DNA from: Parafrankia sp041008525
GTDB lineage: Bacteria > Actinomycetota > Actinomycetes > Frankiales > Frankiaceae
Length of the DNA stretch: 64,000 nt
Direction: 5' to 3'
NCBI RefSeq assembly: GCF_041008525.1
Contig: NZ_JBFLUG010000033.1
Span: forward strand, 5,181-69,180
The first letter of the stretch is position 1; each line of letters opens with the position of its first letter. Under the pieces are notes generated by a model, which was given only the letters and a program-made list of their open reading frames with translations, made no database searches and was not told where the DNA came from. A program made the position numbers and the translations under genes. Positions 25,118 to 33,400 of this stretch are shown here, one piece after another.

Positions 25118-25490
25118 CGTCGTCCTCTCGTGGGTGCCGGCGGTCGTCCGGGTCGTCCGGGTCGTCGCGGTGCTGCCCGGTGCGTGCCAGGCGCGTGCTC
25201 GGTGCGGCACGCACCGGGCAGCGTCACCGGGGCGGGGGAGCCGGCCGTGCGCCCGGAGCACTCCGGGAAGGCGGCGGGCCCGGGGCCAGCTGGCGGTAAG
25301 TCACCTGTCTGTCACAGCGTAGACGGAGCACCGGGTCCGATCCGGCAACATTCGCGAAATGCTGAACGACCGTTTGAGACGCTGGTGACCAGGGCGGATG
25401 CGCTGCGGACGCGGTGCGGAGGGGCCGGTGGCCCGGATCCGGCGGTGTGCCACCAACCGCGCCGGGCCCACGCGTTGCATACTGGCAGAG
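25118..25490. other. Divergent intergenic region, 373 bp
   Basis: It contains short GTCGTCCGG iterations at 25142-25166 and GC-rich sequence without a supported gene. Presumably it holds promoters for the lipoprotein and the small downstream gene. Confidence 0.5.
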
Positions 25491-25712
25491 ATGAGCCAGT
25501 CAGCAGTTCCCAGACGCCACCTGCCGACCAGCCCGTTCAAGGCACCCGTGGTGGTGCCGACCCCCCGGTTCGCCGAGGGTGACCGGGTCGTGCATGACTC
25601 CTACGGGCTCGGTCGGGTCACCCGGGTCGAGGGGGAGAGCGCCGTCCTGGTGGACTTCGGTTCCCGCCAGGAACGCATCCCCAGCCCTTTCGAGGGCATG
25701 TCCCACCTCTGA
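25491..25712 (+). CDS. Small Tudor/CarD-like protein resembling the UvrD/PcrA C-terminus
   Basis: 73 residues. Residues 27-62 read F-A-E-G-D-R-V-V-H-D-S-Y-G-L-G-R-V, then V-L-V-D-F-G-S. This is the beta-barrel signature found at the C-terminus of UvrD/PcrA helicases and in CarD-like RNA-polymerase-interacting domains. ATG 25491 is preceded by GGCAGAG. Small stand-alone versions occur widely in actinobacteria with no settled function; binding to RNA polymerase or nucleic acid is inferred from the fold. Confidence 0.7.
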   Translation: MSQSAVPRRHLPTSPFKAPVVVPTPRFAEGDRVVHDSYGLGRVTRVEGESAVLVDFGSRQERIPSPFEGMSHL

Positions 25713-25968
25713 CACCGCCGGCGCACCGGCGCCGTCCGTTCACTGGGCGACGTCGGTGGCCGGTGCAGTCAGCAGGCGGCGCCGCGGGTCGGGTGCCGCC
25801 GGCCTTCGGCGACGCCGGAAACCGGTGCCGGTCCCGAGGGCCGCCGTGTCCCGTGAGCGCGCCCTACCCGGCGAACGCTGCGCCCGGCGAAGGCCCGGTT
25901 CGGCGAGCGCCGAGGTCGGTCGGCGCCGAGTTCGGTGACCGTCTGGTCCACCCGGCGAGATGTCCGGC

Positions 25969-26826
25969 CTATCCGACGAGGTAACGGCGGGGGACCCAGG
26001 TCTGGCTGTCGATCGGCGGTCGCTGGTAACCCCGGTTCTGCCGCGGCGGAAGCGTCACCTCCGGGTGGGAGACCCGCTCGTAGGGCACCGTCGACAGCAG
26101 ATGGCTGATCAGGTTCAGCCGCGCGCTGCGCTTGTCGTCCGCGTCCACCACGGACCAGGGCGCTTCCCGGATGTCGGTGTAGGCGAACATCTGGTCCTTG
26201 GCCTCGGCGTAGTCGACCCAGTGCGCCCGGGCCTGCAGGTCGAGGTCCGACAGCTTCCACCGCTTCTCGGGGTTCCTGATCCGCTCGGTGAAGCGGCGCT
26301 CCTGCTCGGCGTCGCTCAGCGAGAGCCAGTACTTGACCAGCCTGATGCCCGACCGGACCAGGGCCCGCTCGAACTGCGGGCAGAACCGCAGGAACTCCTC
26401 GTACTCCTCGTCGGAGCAGAAGCCCATCACCCGCTCCACCCCGGCGCGGGTGTACCAGCTGCGGTCGAAGAAGACGATCTCCCCGCCGGCCGGGAGATGG
26501 GTGATGTACCGCTGGAAGTACCACTGACCCCGCTCCCGCTCGTCGGGCTTGCCCAGCGCGACCACCCGGTAGTGCCGGGGGTTGAGCCGCTCCGTCATCC
26601 GCTTGATCGTGCCGCCCTTGCCGGCGGTGTCCCGGCCCTCCATCACGACGACCAGACGGGTCGACGTGGCGACGATCCACTCCTGCATCCGCACCAGCTC
26701 CGTCTGCAGCCGGACGAGCTCCTTCTCGTACCCGCCCTTCGACAGCCGGACGGGCGCGGCCACGGCGGCGCTGTCGGCCACGTGCTTCGGAACGGCGGCG
26801 CCGTCCTGGCTCGGATGGACGGTCAC
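25969..26826 (-). CDS. ppk2: Polyphosphate kinase 2
   Basis: 285 residues from GTG 26826 (GAGGGG five bases upstream). Walker A is E-G-R-D-T-A-G-K-G-G-T-I-K-R near residue 63. The lid/Walker B region is F-F-D-R-S-W-Y-T-R-A-G-V-E-R. The R-Y-I-T-H-L-P motif and W-K-L-S-D-L-D segment complete the single-domain class I PPK2 pattern. PPK2 transfers phosphate between polyphosphate and nucleoside di- or triphosphates in the cytoplasm. It stands alone; the 170 bp upstream separate it from larC. Confidence 0.93.
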   Translation of the reverse strand: MTVHPSQDGAAVPKHVADSAAVAAPVRLSKGGYEKELVRLQTELVRMQEWIVATSTRLVVVMEGRDTAGKGGTIKRMTERLNPRHYRVVALGKPDERERGQWYFQRYITHLPAGGEIVFFDRSWYTRAGVERVMGFCSDEEYEEFLRFCPQFERALVRSGIRLVKYWLSLSDAEQERRFTERIRNPEKRWKLSDLDLQARAHWVDYAEAKDQMFAYTDIREAPWSVVDADDKRSARLNLISHLLSTVPYERVSHPEVTLPPRQNRGYQRPPIDSQTWVPRRYLVG

Positions 26827-26996
26827 GGCGGCCCCTCGGGAAGATCGGCTCCGGAGCACCCTCGCCCCGGGCTGAACGCGGCAGTCCCGCCAGCGTAGGC
26901 GCGGCCCGCCCGACTGTCCGTCCCTCGGGCGACCTCGGGACCGGCGGGACCGGGCCGTGGGCGGAGGACCTGCGGCCCTCAGGCGCCCCGAGCGGA

Positions 26997-28235
26997 TCAG
27001 CAGCCCGGGCGCAGGTGTGAGGTCGCCGCGGCGTGGGCCAGGTCCAGGATGACCTTCGGGGGCAGGCCGGAGGACGCGGCGAGCGCGAGGACGTCGTCGT
27101 GTTCGACCGAGACGTTGACGACCTCGCCGTGGGAGGACGCGACCTTCACGCCGACCTGGCCGCCGGCCACCTCGACCCGCAGTGTGCGGCGGGCCAGCGC
27201 GGTCTTCGTGACACTGTGCTCCCTGACCCCGATCGACGTGGTGTGGCGGAAGAGCACGTCGCGGACGCGGTCGACGGCGTCCGGCTCGCACAGCACCGAG
27301 AGGGTGTGTGCGGGCCGGCCCTTCTTCATCAGGATCGGGGTGAGCCAGGCATCCGCCGCCCCGCCGGCCAGCAGCGCCTCGAGGGTGGGCGGCCACAGCC
27401 GTGGGTCCAGGTCGTCGACGTTGGTTTCCAGGATGACGCTGTTGCCGTGGCGGGCGCCGTGCGCCGGCCCGGCCCCGGCGAGATCCGACTGGCCGACGAC
27501 GAGCCGGGCGACGTTCGGGTGCCCGTGGATCTCGCGGCCGCCGGCACCGAGGCCGACGGCGGTGGTGCGCATCAGCGGCATCGCGCCGAAGCTCTCCGCG
27601 AGGGTGACGGCCAGTGCGACACCCGTCGGGGTGGCCAGCTCGGTGTCGACCGGCCCGCCGGCTGCCGGCGCGCCGCTGGCACGGACCAGCTCGAGCACCG
27701 CTGGTCCAGGCAGGGGGATCGCCCCGTGGGCGGTGCCGATCCGCCCGCCGCCGAGTGACAGCGGGCTGCACACCAGGCGCTCGATGCCCAGTGCCCGCAG
27801 GGCGGCGACGGCTCCGACGACGTCCGCGATGCTGTCGAGCGCGCCGACCTCGTGGAAGTGGATCTGTTCGACCGGGCGGCCGTGCACGTGTGCCTCGGCG
27901 GCTCCCAGGGCGCGGAACACGTCCGCGGACCGTCGCCGCACGACCGGGTCGAGGCCGGAGGCGTCGAGCAGGCCGAGGATGTCGCCGAGCCCGCGCGCGG
28001 GCTGCTCGGCCGCCGGCGCGCACCTGACCAGAACCTGCGTCGCCCGCAGGCCGCCGCGGTGCACGGTCCGGGCGTCCAGGGTGATGGCGTCCGTCAGCCC
28101 GAGAGCGGCCACGACGGAGTGCAGGACAGCCAGGTCGGCCCCGGCGTCCACGCAGGCGCCGAGGAACATGTCGCCGCTGATGCCGCCGGTGGCGTCGAGC
28201 CAGCCGACCGTCACCGCGGGGGAGTCGCCCGTCAT
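26997..28235 (-). CDS. larC: Nickel-pincer cofactor biosynthesis protein LarC
   Basis: 412 residues. The N-terminal LarC1 signature W-L-D-A-T-G-G-I-S-G-D-M-F-L-G is followed by H-F-H-E-V-G-A-L-D-S-I-A-D and T-P-T-G-V-A. The C-terminal LarC2 half holds V-I-L-E-T-N-V-D-D-L-D-P and L-M-K-K-G-R-P. LarC inserts nickel into the pyridinium dithiocarboxylate nucleotide used by lactate racemase-type enzymes. In some bacteria the two halves are joined by programmed frameshifting; here they are one uninterrupted frame. No larB, larE or larA is in the window. ATG 28235 is preceded by GAGGGG. Confidence 0.9.
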   Translation of the reverse strand: MTGDSPAVTVGWLDATGGISGDMFLGACVDAGADLAVLHSVVAALGLTDAITLDARTVHRGGLRATQVLVRCAPAAEQPARGLGDILGLLDASGLDPVVRRRSADVFRALGAAEAHVHGRPVEQIHFHEVGALDSIADVVGAVAALRALGIERLVCSPLSLGGGRIGTAHGAIPLPGPAVLELVRASGAPAAGGPVDTELATPTGVALAVTLAESFGAMPLMRTTAVGLGAGGREIHGHPNVARLVVGQSDLAGAGPAHGARHGNSVILETNVDDLDPRLWPPTLEALLAGGAADAWLTPILMKKGRPAHTLSVLCEPDAVDRVRDVLFRHTTSIGVREHSVTKTALARRTLRVEVAGGQVGVKVASSHGEVVNVSVEHDDVLALAASSGLPPKVILDLAHAAATSHLRPGC

Positions 28236-28281
28236 GGCCCCTCATCATGGCCGGCGGCGGGCAGGCCCCTGCCGCCCGCTG

Positions 28282-29259
28282 TCAGATCTCGTCCCAGGGG
28301 ACGGCGGCGTGCAGGCGGCGCAGTGCGGCCATCACCTCGGGGTCGGGGGGGACGAGGGTGTCGTCGATGCGCTCGACGGCTGCCAGCCCGCGCGCGTTGG
28401 CGACGAACACGGTGTGGAACCCGCCGACCTCCGCCAACCGGACCGGTTCCCGCCGCGTTCCCGCGACTGTCGGCGGCCCCGTGCCTGACACGGACGCCGA
28501 CGCGCTGGTGAGGGCGGTGGCACGGAGCTGGTCGTCGAGCAGCGTCATGGTCACGCCGCACAGCGACGGCGCCTCCGGCCAGATCACCGTGGCCGGGTCC
28601 GCCGGGCGGTGGCGGGCCGGGGCGGCGACGAAACCGATGGTGGCGACCGTCGTCTCGCAGACCCGGCCGTCCGCGGTGACGAGCAGGGCGTCGTCGAAGC
28701 CGCGCCGGCGGGCGAGCCGGCCGCCGTGGAGCTGGCCGAAGGTGCCGAGGTGCTTGAGGTGCGCGAACGGCCGCTGGTACGGCAGCGAGCACAGCCGCAG
28801 CGGTGCGGTGGCGGGCTCGGCGGGCCGGCCGACGGAGACCAGGACCGAGACCGCGCCCGCCTCCCCGGTCGGGAAGACCACCACCCGCACGGTCGCGTCC
28901 ACGCCGCCGGCCGGGACGCCGGCCACCCGCCCGGCCCCGGCTGCCTGCCCGGTCTCGTCTGGTGCCGTGACGGTCGGAGGTGCCGTCACGGCCGGAGGAG
29001 GTGCCGGGGCAGCCGATGTGGCCGTGAGCGCGTGGCGGATCCGGTCGCGGACGAGGCCGGCGTCCAGAGGAGTGCCGTAGAGCTCCTGGTTGGCGTGGTC
29101 GAGCCGGCTCAGGTGCAGGGCGAGTCCGCGGACCCGGCCGGCGCGGACCTGCATCGTGGTCAGGTGCCCGTCATTGGACAGCGCGAGGTCACGCAGGCCG
29201 GTTCCGTCGGCGGGACGGCCGTCGACCTCGATGTACGGCGTCCGCTCCACGGCGCTCAC
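28282..29259 (-). CDS. Class IV aminotransferase family protein
   Basis: 325 residues in the D-amino-acid/branched-chain aminotransferase and aminodeoxychorismate lyase fold. It shows H-L-S-R-L-D-H-A-N-Q-E-L-Y near residue 50, the segment L-K-H-L-G-T-F-G-Q with the expected PLP lysine, and D-A-L-L-V-T-A-D-G-R-V-C-E-T-T-V-A-T-I-G as the conserved product-release region. A proline/valine-rich insertion (about 88-118) is unusual. It ends 46 bp before the larC start on the same strand and may be co-transcribed. The reaction, transamination or aminodeoxychorismate cleavage, is not decided by sequence. Confidence 0.82.
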   Translation of the reverse strand: MSAVERTPYIEVDGRPADGTGLRDLALSNDGHLTTMQVRAGRVRGLALHLSRLDHANQELYGTPLDAGLVRDRIRHALTATSAAPAPPPAVTAPPTVTAPDETGQAAGAGRVAGVPAGGVDATVRVVVFPTGEAGAVSVLVSVGRPAEPATAPLRLCSLPYQRPFAHLKHLGTFGQLHGGRLARRRGFDDALLVTADGRVCETTVATIGFVAAPARHRPADPATVIWPEAPSLCGVTMTLLDDQLRATALTSASASVSGTGPPTVAGTRREPVRLAEVGGFHTVFVANARGLAAVERIDDTLVPPDPEVMAALRRLHAAVPWDEI

Positions 29260-29489
29260 GGTAGACCGCCCGGGCTGTGACCGGCGAGGTTCCGCGGCCT
29301 GCGGCCGCAGTGGTTTCGGGGCGCGGGCGGGGAGCCCCGGGGGAGATCACACGGAGTGAACCGAGGAGGATGTTGTTCTGCCGGCGGGCACTTCCGCCGG
29401 CGCGTACGGTGGCATTTCCGAAGAGGATCTCCCGTTCCCTCGCGCCGGGTGCGGGCGACGACTGCAGCCGTGATGGATGGAGGTCTTCG

Positions 29490-31763
29490 GTGACGTCCGA
29501 GACAAGGCACGCGCAGGCGGCGGGCCGGCCCTGGTCCCGCGGCGGCGGGGCGGGGCGGGCGGCGGCGGAGACGTCGGCCGTGCACCTGCTGGACCTGCTG
29601 AGCGAGGTCGTCTTCCGGACCGATGCCGACGGCCGCTGGACCTACCTGAACCGGGCCTGGACGGATCTGACCGGCTACGAGGTCGGCCCCAGCCTGGGTG
29701 CGCGGTTCCTGGACTACGTCCACCCGGACGAGGCCGCCTACGCGTCCGCGGTGTTCGCTGACCTGGCGCGGGGCACCACGGGCCAGTGCCTGTACGAGGC
29801 CCGCCACCGGACCCGTGACGGTGGCTACCGGCGGGTCCAGATCCGGGCGACGGTGCTGCGCGGCCCGGCCGGGGAGGTACTCGGCAACACCGGGACGATC
29901 GTCGACGTGTCCGGCTCACGGTTCGCGGCCCAGGTGGTCGGGGAGCACGCCACGCTGCTGGAGTCCGTCACCGCCGGCCGCTCCGACGAGCTGCCCACCG
30001 GCGTGGCCGTCTATGACCGGGACCTGCGGCTGCGCCGGTCCTCGGGCGCGGTCGAACGGCTGGTCGACGTACCGCTGCGGGTGGGCGACCCGCTGGACCG
30101 GCTCGCCGAGCGGGCCCGCCCGGCGGACTGGCGGTCCCGCTCGCTGAGCGGGGACTGGGGGCTGGTTCCGGTCGCGCTGCGGACGGGCCGTGCCCAGCTC
30201 GGTGACCTGGAGCTGGTCGGTGCGGGCGGGGCCGGCCGGTCACTGCGGGTCTCGGTGATCCCGTACGAGGAGGGCGGCGAGGAGCTGGCGGCGGTGTCGC
30301 TGTGTGACGTCACCGATCTGCGCCGTGCCGAGCGTCAGCAGGCGGGCCTGGCGCGGCTGGGGCAGCATGCGCTGGCGGGCGCCGATCTGCCGGCGCTGCT
30401 CACCGAGGCGGTCGAGCTGGTATCCGCGACCCTGGAGGTCGCGGTCTGCGAGGTCATCCGCGAGGCCGGCGATGCCCGCGCCGCCGCGGCGTCCGGCGGG
30501 CTCGCCCGGGTGGCTGAACCGCCCGCGTCGGCCACGCCCGCCGCACTGGGTACCGGGCCGATCTACCTCACCGGGCCGCTCGCGATCGAGGCCCGGTCCC
30601 TCGTCCACCTCGCGCTCGACGTCGACGAGCCGGTCGTCGCGAACAACCTCGATGCCAGTCCGCATCTGCGTAGCGGATGGTCGGACGCGGGCCGGGCGCA
30701 GGCGGCGCTCGCGGCCCGGGTCGGCTCGTCCGCCGCGCCGTTCGGGGTGCTCGCCGCGGCCAGCACGATGCCGCGCCGGTTCACCGCCGACGAGGCCCGT
30801 TTCGTCCAGGCTGTCGCGCATCTGCTCGGTGCCGCGGCCGACCGGGAGGCGGCCGAGCGTCACGCCCGGGCGCGCCACGAGGAGGCCGAGCGGGGCCGGG
30901 CGTGGCTCGCGGCCCGTGCCGAGGTCACCGCCGGGGCGATGGTCGCCGGCCAGCAGCAGGCGCTGATGCTGCTGGCATCGCTGGCGCGCGGAGTGACGTC
31001 CGCGGACGTGGGTGCTGTCGCGCTGCCCGACGAGGCGGGCAACCTGATCGCCACCGAGGTCGACGCCGCTCCGCACCGGCACTGCGATCCGGAGACGCTG
31101 CACGGTCTGGCGCTGGCACTGGAGGCGGCGGAGAGCCGGGCGGAGTTCCTGGCCGGCCGGCCCGTCCACGTCGACGGGCTGGACGACTCCGATTCCTGGA
31201 GTGGCCCGATCCCGCTCCCGGCCGCCCAGGACGCGCCCACCCGGGACGATGCGAGAACCCGGGACGGGAAGCCCGGCCGGAACGGGAACACAGCACGGGG
31301 CGGGAGGGCAGCTCGGGGGCAGGCGGATCAGGACGGGCCGGTGAACCTGGGCACCGCTGCGCGGCTGCGGGAGGCGCTGGTCATCCCGCTCACGGCCGCG
31401 GAGCGACCGATGGGTGCGCTCGTTCTGGGGAACAGCTCGGACGCCACCCCGTTCGCCGCGCGGGACACCGAGCTCGCCGGCGCGTTCGCGCACGATGCCG
31501 CGATGGCGGTGCACCTCGCCGAGGCGCACCGCGACCGTGCCCGCGCCGCCGTCGTCCAGGACCGCGAGCGCATCGCCCGGGACCTGCACGACCTCGTCAT
31601 CCAGCGGCTGTTCGCGATCGGCCTGCACCTGCAGTCGCTGAGCCGGGCCGTCGGTGACGTCACCGCGGCCCGGCTGAACGCCGCCATCACCGGACTCGAC
31701 TCGACCATCGACGACATCCGGCGGACGATCTTCAGGCTTGGGCCGACCCCGGCCGGGGTGTGA
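29490..31763 (+). CDS. PAS-GAF-GAF sensor with phospho-acceptor helix but no ATPase domain
   Basis: 757 residues from GTG 29490 (GGAGG six bases upstream). A PAS fold at about residues 28-145 (V-V-F-R-T-D-A-D-G-R-W-T-Y-L-N) is followed by a second PAS-like segment. Then come two GAF-like domains (about 290-450 and 460-660, the latter interrupted by a charged, glycine-rich linker). The HisKA_3-type helix carries H700 in R-D-L-H-D-L-V-I-Q-R-L-F. The protein stops after I-R-R-T-I-F-R-L-G, where DevS/DosS-like kinases continue into HATPase_c. The last 32 bp overlap the convergent gene. It cannot act as a normal kinase alone. Confidence 0.85.
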   Translation: MTSETRHAQAAGRPWSRGGGAGRAAAETSAVHLLDLLSEVVFRTDADGRWTYLNRAWTDLTGYEVGPSLGARFLDYVHPDEAAYASAVFADLARGTTGQCLYEARHRTRDGGYRRVQIRATVLRGPAGEVLGNTGTIVDVSGSRFAAQVVGEHATLLESVTAGRSDELPTGVAVYDRDLRLRRSSGAVERLVDVPLRVGDPLDRLAERARPADWRSRSLSGDWGLVPVALRTGRAQLGDLELVGAGGAGRSLRVSVIPYEEGGEELAAVSLCDVTDLRRAERQQAGLARLGQHALAGADLPALLTEAVELVSATLEVAVCEVIREAGDARAAAASGGLARVAEPPASATPAALGTGPIYLTGPLAIEARSLVHLALDVDEPVVANNLDASPHLRSGWSDAGRAQAALAARVGSSAAPFGVLAAASTMPRRFTADEARFVQAVAHLLGAAADREAAERHARARHEEAERGRAWLAARAEVTAGAMVAGQQQALMLLASLARGVTSADVGAVALPDEAGNLIATEVDAAPHRHCDPETLHGLALALEAAESRAEFLAGRPVHVDGLDDSDSWSGPIPLPAAQDAPTRDDARTRDGKPGRNGNTARGGRAARGQADQDGPVNLGTAARLREALVIPLTAAERPMGALVLGNSSDATPFAARDTELAGAFAHDAAMAVHLAEAHRDRARAAVVQDRERIARDLHDLVIQRLFAIGLHLQSLSRAVGDVTAARLNAAITGLDSTIDDIRRTIFRLGPTPAGV

Positions 31764-32406
31764 CGCCGGACAGGCTCCCCAGGAACGTCGTGTTGTCGTA
31801 GAAGTGCTCGGTCTCCACGAGGCGCAGGTCGGGTGCGCAGCGGGCGACCGTGACACCGTAGAGCTCGATGCGTTCACCGGTCGGCTCGGTGCCCTTGTAG
31901 GGGCCGCTGAAGGTGCCCCAGTGGCGCCACTTGAAGGTGATCACGGGCGGCGGCGAGTACACCTCGAGGACCTCCCAGAAGAAACCGCCGGGGAAGGCCT
32001 GGTGGAAGACCTGGTGCGAGGACTCGAAGCTCTCCTCGGCAGCCGAGTAGTAGGGGTTCTCGCCGATCAGGATGTTGTAGCTGCCGCGTTCGGCGAGCTC
32101 GGCGGCGTCCGCGGGCGGGCCGCCGTTGAGACTGACCTTGATCCGGTCGGTGACCATGCTGACCCACTGCGCGGGGTCGGCCTTGTGGGACAGCTCCATC
32201 TCGAAGACCTGCACGAGCTGCTCGACGACGTCGGCGAGCGATCCGGGCTCGTGCCGGGTGGTGCGCTCGCCGGGCATGACCTCCCGGGAGAGGTGGTAGT
32301 CGGGCGGGGCGCCGTGGCGCCAGCGGGCGTCGGGGCACGCGGCGATGACCGCGTCCCGGCCCTGGAGATGCAGCGGAGTCGTGCCGGTCGGGCTGTCGTC
32401 GCTCAC
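31732..32406 (-). CDS. SnoaL-like protein related to plant pathogen-related proteins
   Basis: 224 residues from GTG 32406 (GGAGG seven bases upstream). Motifs include R-W-R-H-G-A-P-P-D-Y near residue 28, F-E-M-E-L-S-H-K near 72, G-S-Y-N-I-L-I, and E-E-S-F-E-S-S-H-Q-V-F-H-Q-A-F-P near 135. Then follow V-Y-S-P-P-P-V-I-T-F-K-W-R-H-W-G and G-P-Y-K-G. From memory, these line up in order with the barley/dicot 'pathogen-related protein' family, an NTF2/SnoaL-like fold of unknown activity. No catalytic residues are assigned. It overlaps the 3' end of the sensor gene tail-to-tail by 32 bp. Confidence 0.78.
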   Translation of the reverse strand: MSDDSPTGTTPLHLQGRDAVIAACPDARWRHGAPPDYHLSREVMPGERTTRHEPGSLADVVEQLVQVFEMELSHKADPAQWVSMVTDRIKVSLNGGPPADAAELAERGSYNILIGENPYYSAAEESFESSHQVFHQAFPGGFFWEVLEVYSPPPVITFKWRHWGTFSGPYKGTEPTGERIELYGVTVARCAPDLRLVETEHFYDNTTFLGSLSGVTPRPGSAQA

Positions 32407-32812
32407 CGTGTCGTCCTCCGTGGTTCCGATGCGCCGTGCGCTCGGGTACGTCATGCGGTCGGGGGTGTGCTGCGGGTGTGCTGTTCGGGTGTGTCCTGCG
32501 GGTGTGTCCTGCGGGTGTGTCGTGCGATCGGGTGACGTGCCCAGGCCCTGCTCAGGACGGCGATGGCGTCCCGTCAAATTGCGGCTATTCAGCGCAAATC
32601 AGGTCTAATTCGAGTCTGGACGGAGAACAACCTGCCAGGTCCGCGCCGTTTGTCCTCCACGGAACGTCGAAGGTCCTGCCGGCAGAGGCACATGGACCAT
32701 CGGGGAGGGCCGAAGGGTAGCCCAGGGGTGCCCTGGTTTCACCCTCCGTGGCGTGCGCTGGACGGGCGCCCGCCTCTGTCGGGTGGACGTCCTCGTGGGT
32801 GCTGGTGGGTTC
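32407..32812. other. Intergenic region with a 13-bp minisatellite, 406 bp
   Basis: It holds the CGGGTGTG repeat tract listed separately and an AT-richer stretch at 32569-32625 that could contain a promoter. No coding frame is supported. Confidence 0.5.
32458..32528. repeat. CGGGTGTGTCCTG tandem repeat
   Basis: About five degenerate units of 12-13 bp, with core CGGGTGTG followed by TCCTG or CTGTT, lie at 32458-32528. They sit upstream of the pathogen-related-like gene on the minus strand. The reading frame there could add TP-rich peptide repeats only if a much earlier start were used. Confidence 0.7.
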
Positions 32813-33286
32813 CTACTGTGCGGGCAGCCGCGCGGGGCGCGGCCAGACGCGCTGCCCGTGCCGGGTCTCGATGCCGGCGTTGAGGCGCTCGACCATGTCG
32901 GCGAAGGTGCGTACCTCGTCCGGTGACCAGTCGCCGACCAGGTCGCCGAGGTGGCTCAGGACGATCTCACGGTTCTCGGCGACCCGGCGGGTGCCCTCGG
33001 GGGTGATCGCCAGTTTGCGGGCGAGGCCGCCGTCCGGATCGGGTATGCGTTCCGCCAGGCCGGCCTGCAGCATCGCGGCGGTCTGCCGGTTGACGGTGGA
33101 GACATCGAGCGAGAACGCCTCGGCGAGCTGGCCGATGCTCATCGGCCCTTCCGCCTCGAGCCGGCTGAGCAGCAGGTAGGCGGAGCGGTCGAGGTGCGGG
33201 GTGCGGCGGCGGGCCGCCGCGGGCAGGATGTGATGCCGGCTGAGCAGCATCAGCTCTCGTTCGAGATCCCGCAGGCTGTCCTGCAC
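32813..33286 (-). CDS. MarR-family transcriptional regulator
   Basis: 157 residues. The helix-turn-helix covers about residues 40-95: Y-L-L-L-S-R-L-E-A-E-G-P, M-S-I-G-Q-L-A-E-A-F, and D-V-S-T-V-N-R-Q-T-A-A-M as recognition helix. The wing is D-P-D-G-G-L-A-R-K-L-A-I. GTG 33286 has GGAGG six bases upstream. It is divergent from an MFS exporter with a 22-bp inverted repeat in between, so local repression of the pump is the likely role. Confidence 0.88.
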   Translation of the reverse strand: MQDSLRDLERELMLLSRHHILPAAARRRTPHLDRSAYLLLSRLEAEGPMSIGQLAEAFSLDVSTVNRQTAAMLQAGLAERIPDPDGGLARKLAITPEGTRRVAENREIVLSHLGDLVGDWSPDEVRTFADMVERLNAGIETRHGQRVWPRPARLPAQ

Positions 33287-33373
33287 CCGTGCCTCCGTGC
33301 GACGCCTCCGCGGCCGGGGCGGAGGGTGTGACTTTTCCCCAGTCTACGGCGACGGGTTCGCGGATGTGCATGA

Positions 33374-33395
33374 TGCATGGTGCGTGTACCATACA
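33374..33395. promoter_or_regulatory. Candidate MarR operator overlapping MFS promoter
   Basis: TGCATGGT (33374-33381) and ACCATACA (33388-33395) pair at seven of eight positions around a 6-bp spacer. The right arm runs into a TACATAT -10-like element just before the GTG at 33401, which would give a nearly leaderless mRNA. The operator also covers the alternative in-frame ATG at 33377, arguing against that start. Confidence 0.6.
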
Positions 33396-33400
33396 TATTT

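Noticed and set aside
25129..25170. CRISPR-like repeats
   Set aside because: The GTCGTCCGG iterations are short, contiguous and lack spacers.
26997..28235. Programmed frameshift in larC
   Set aside because: LarC1 and LarC2 motifs are in one continuous frame.
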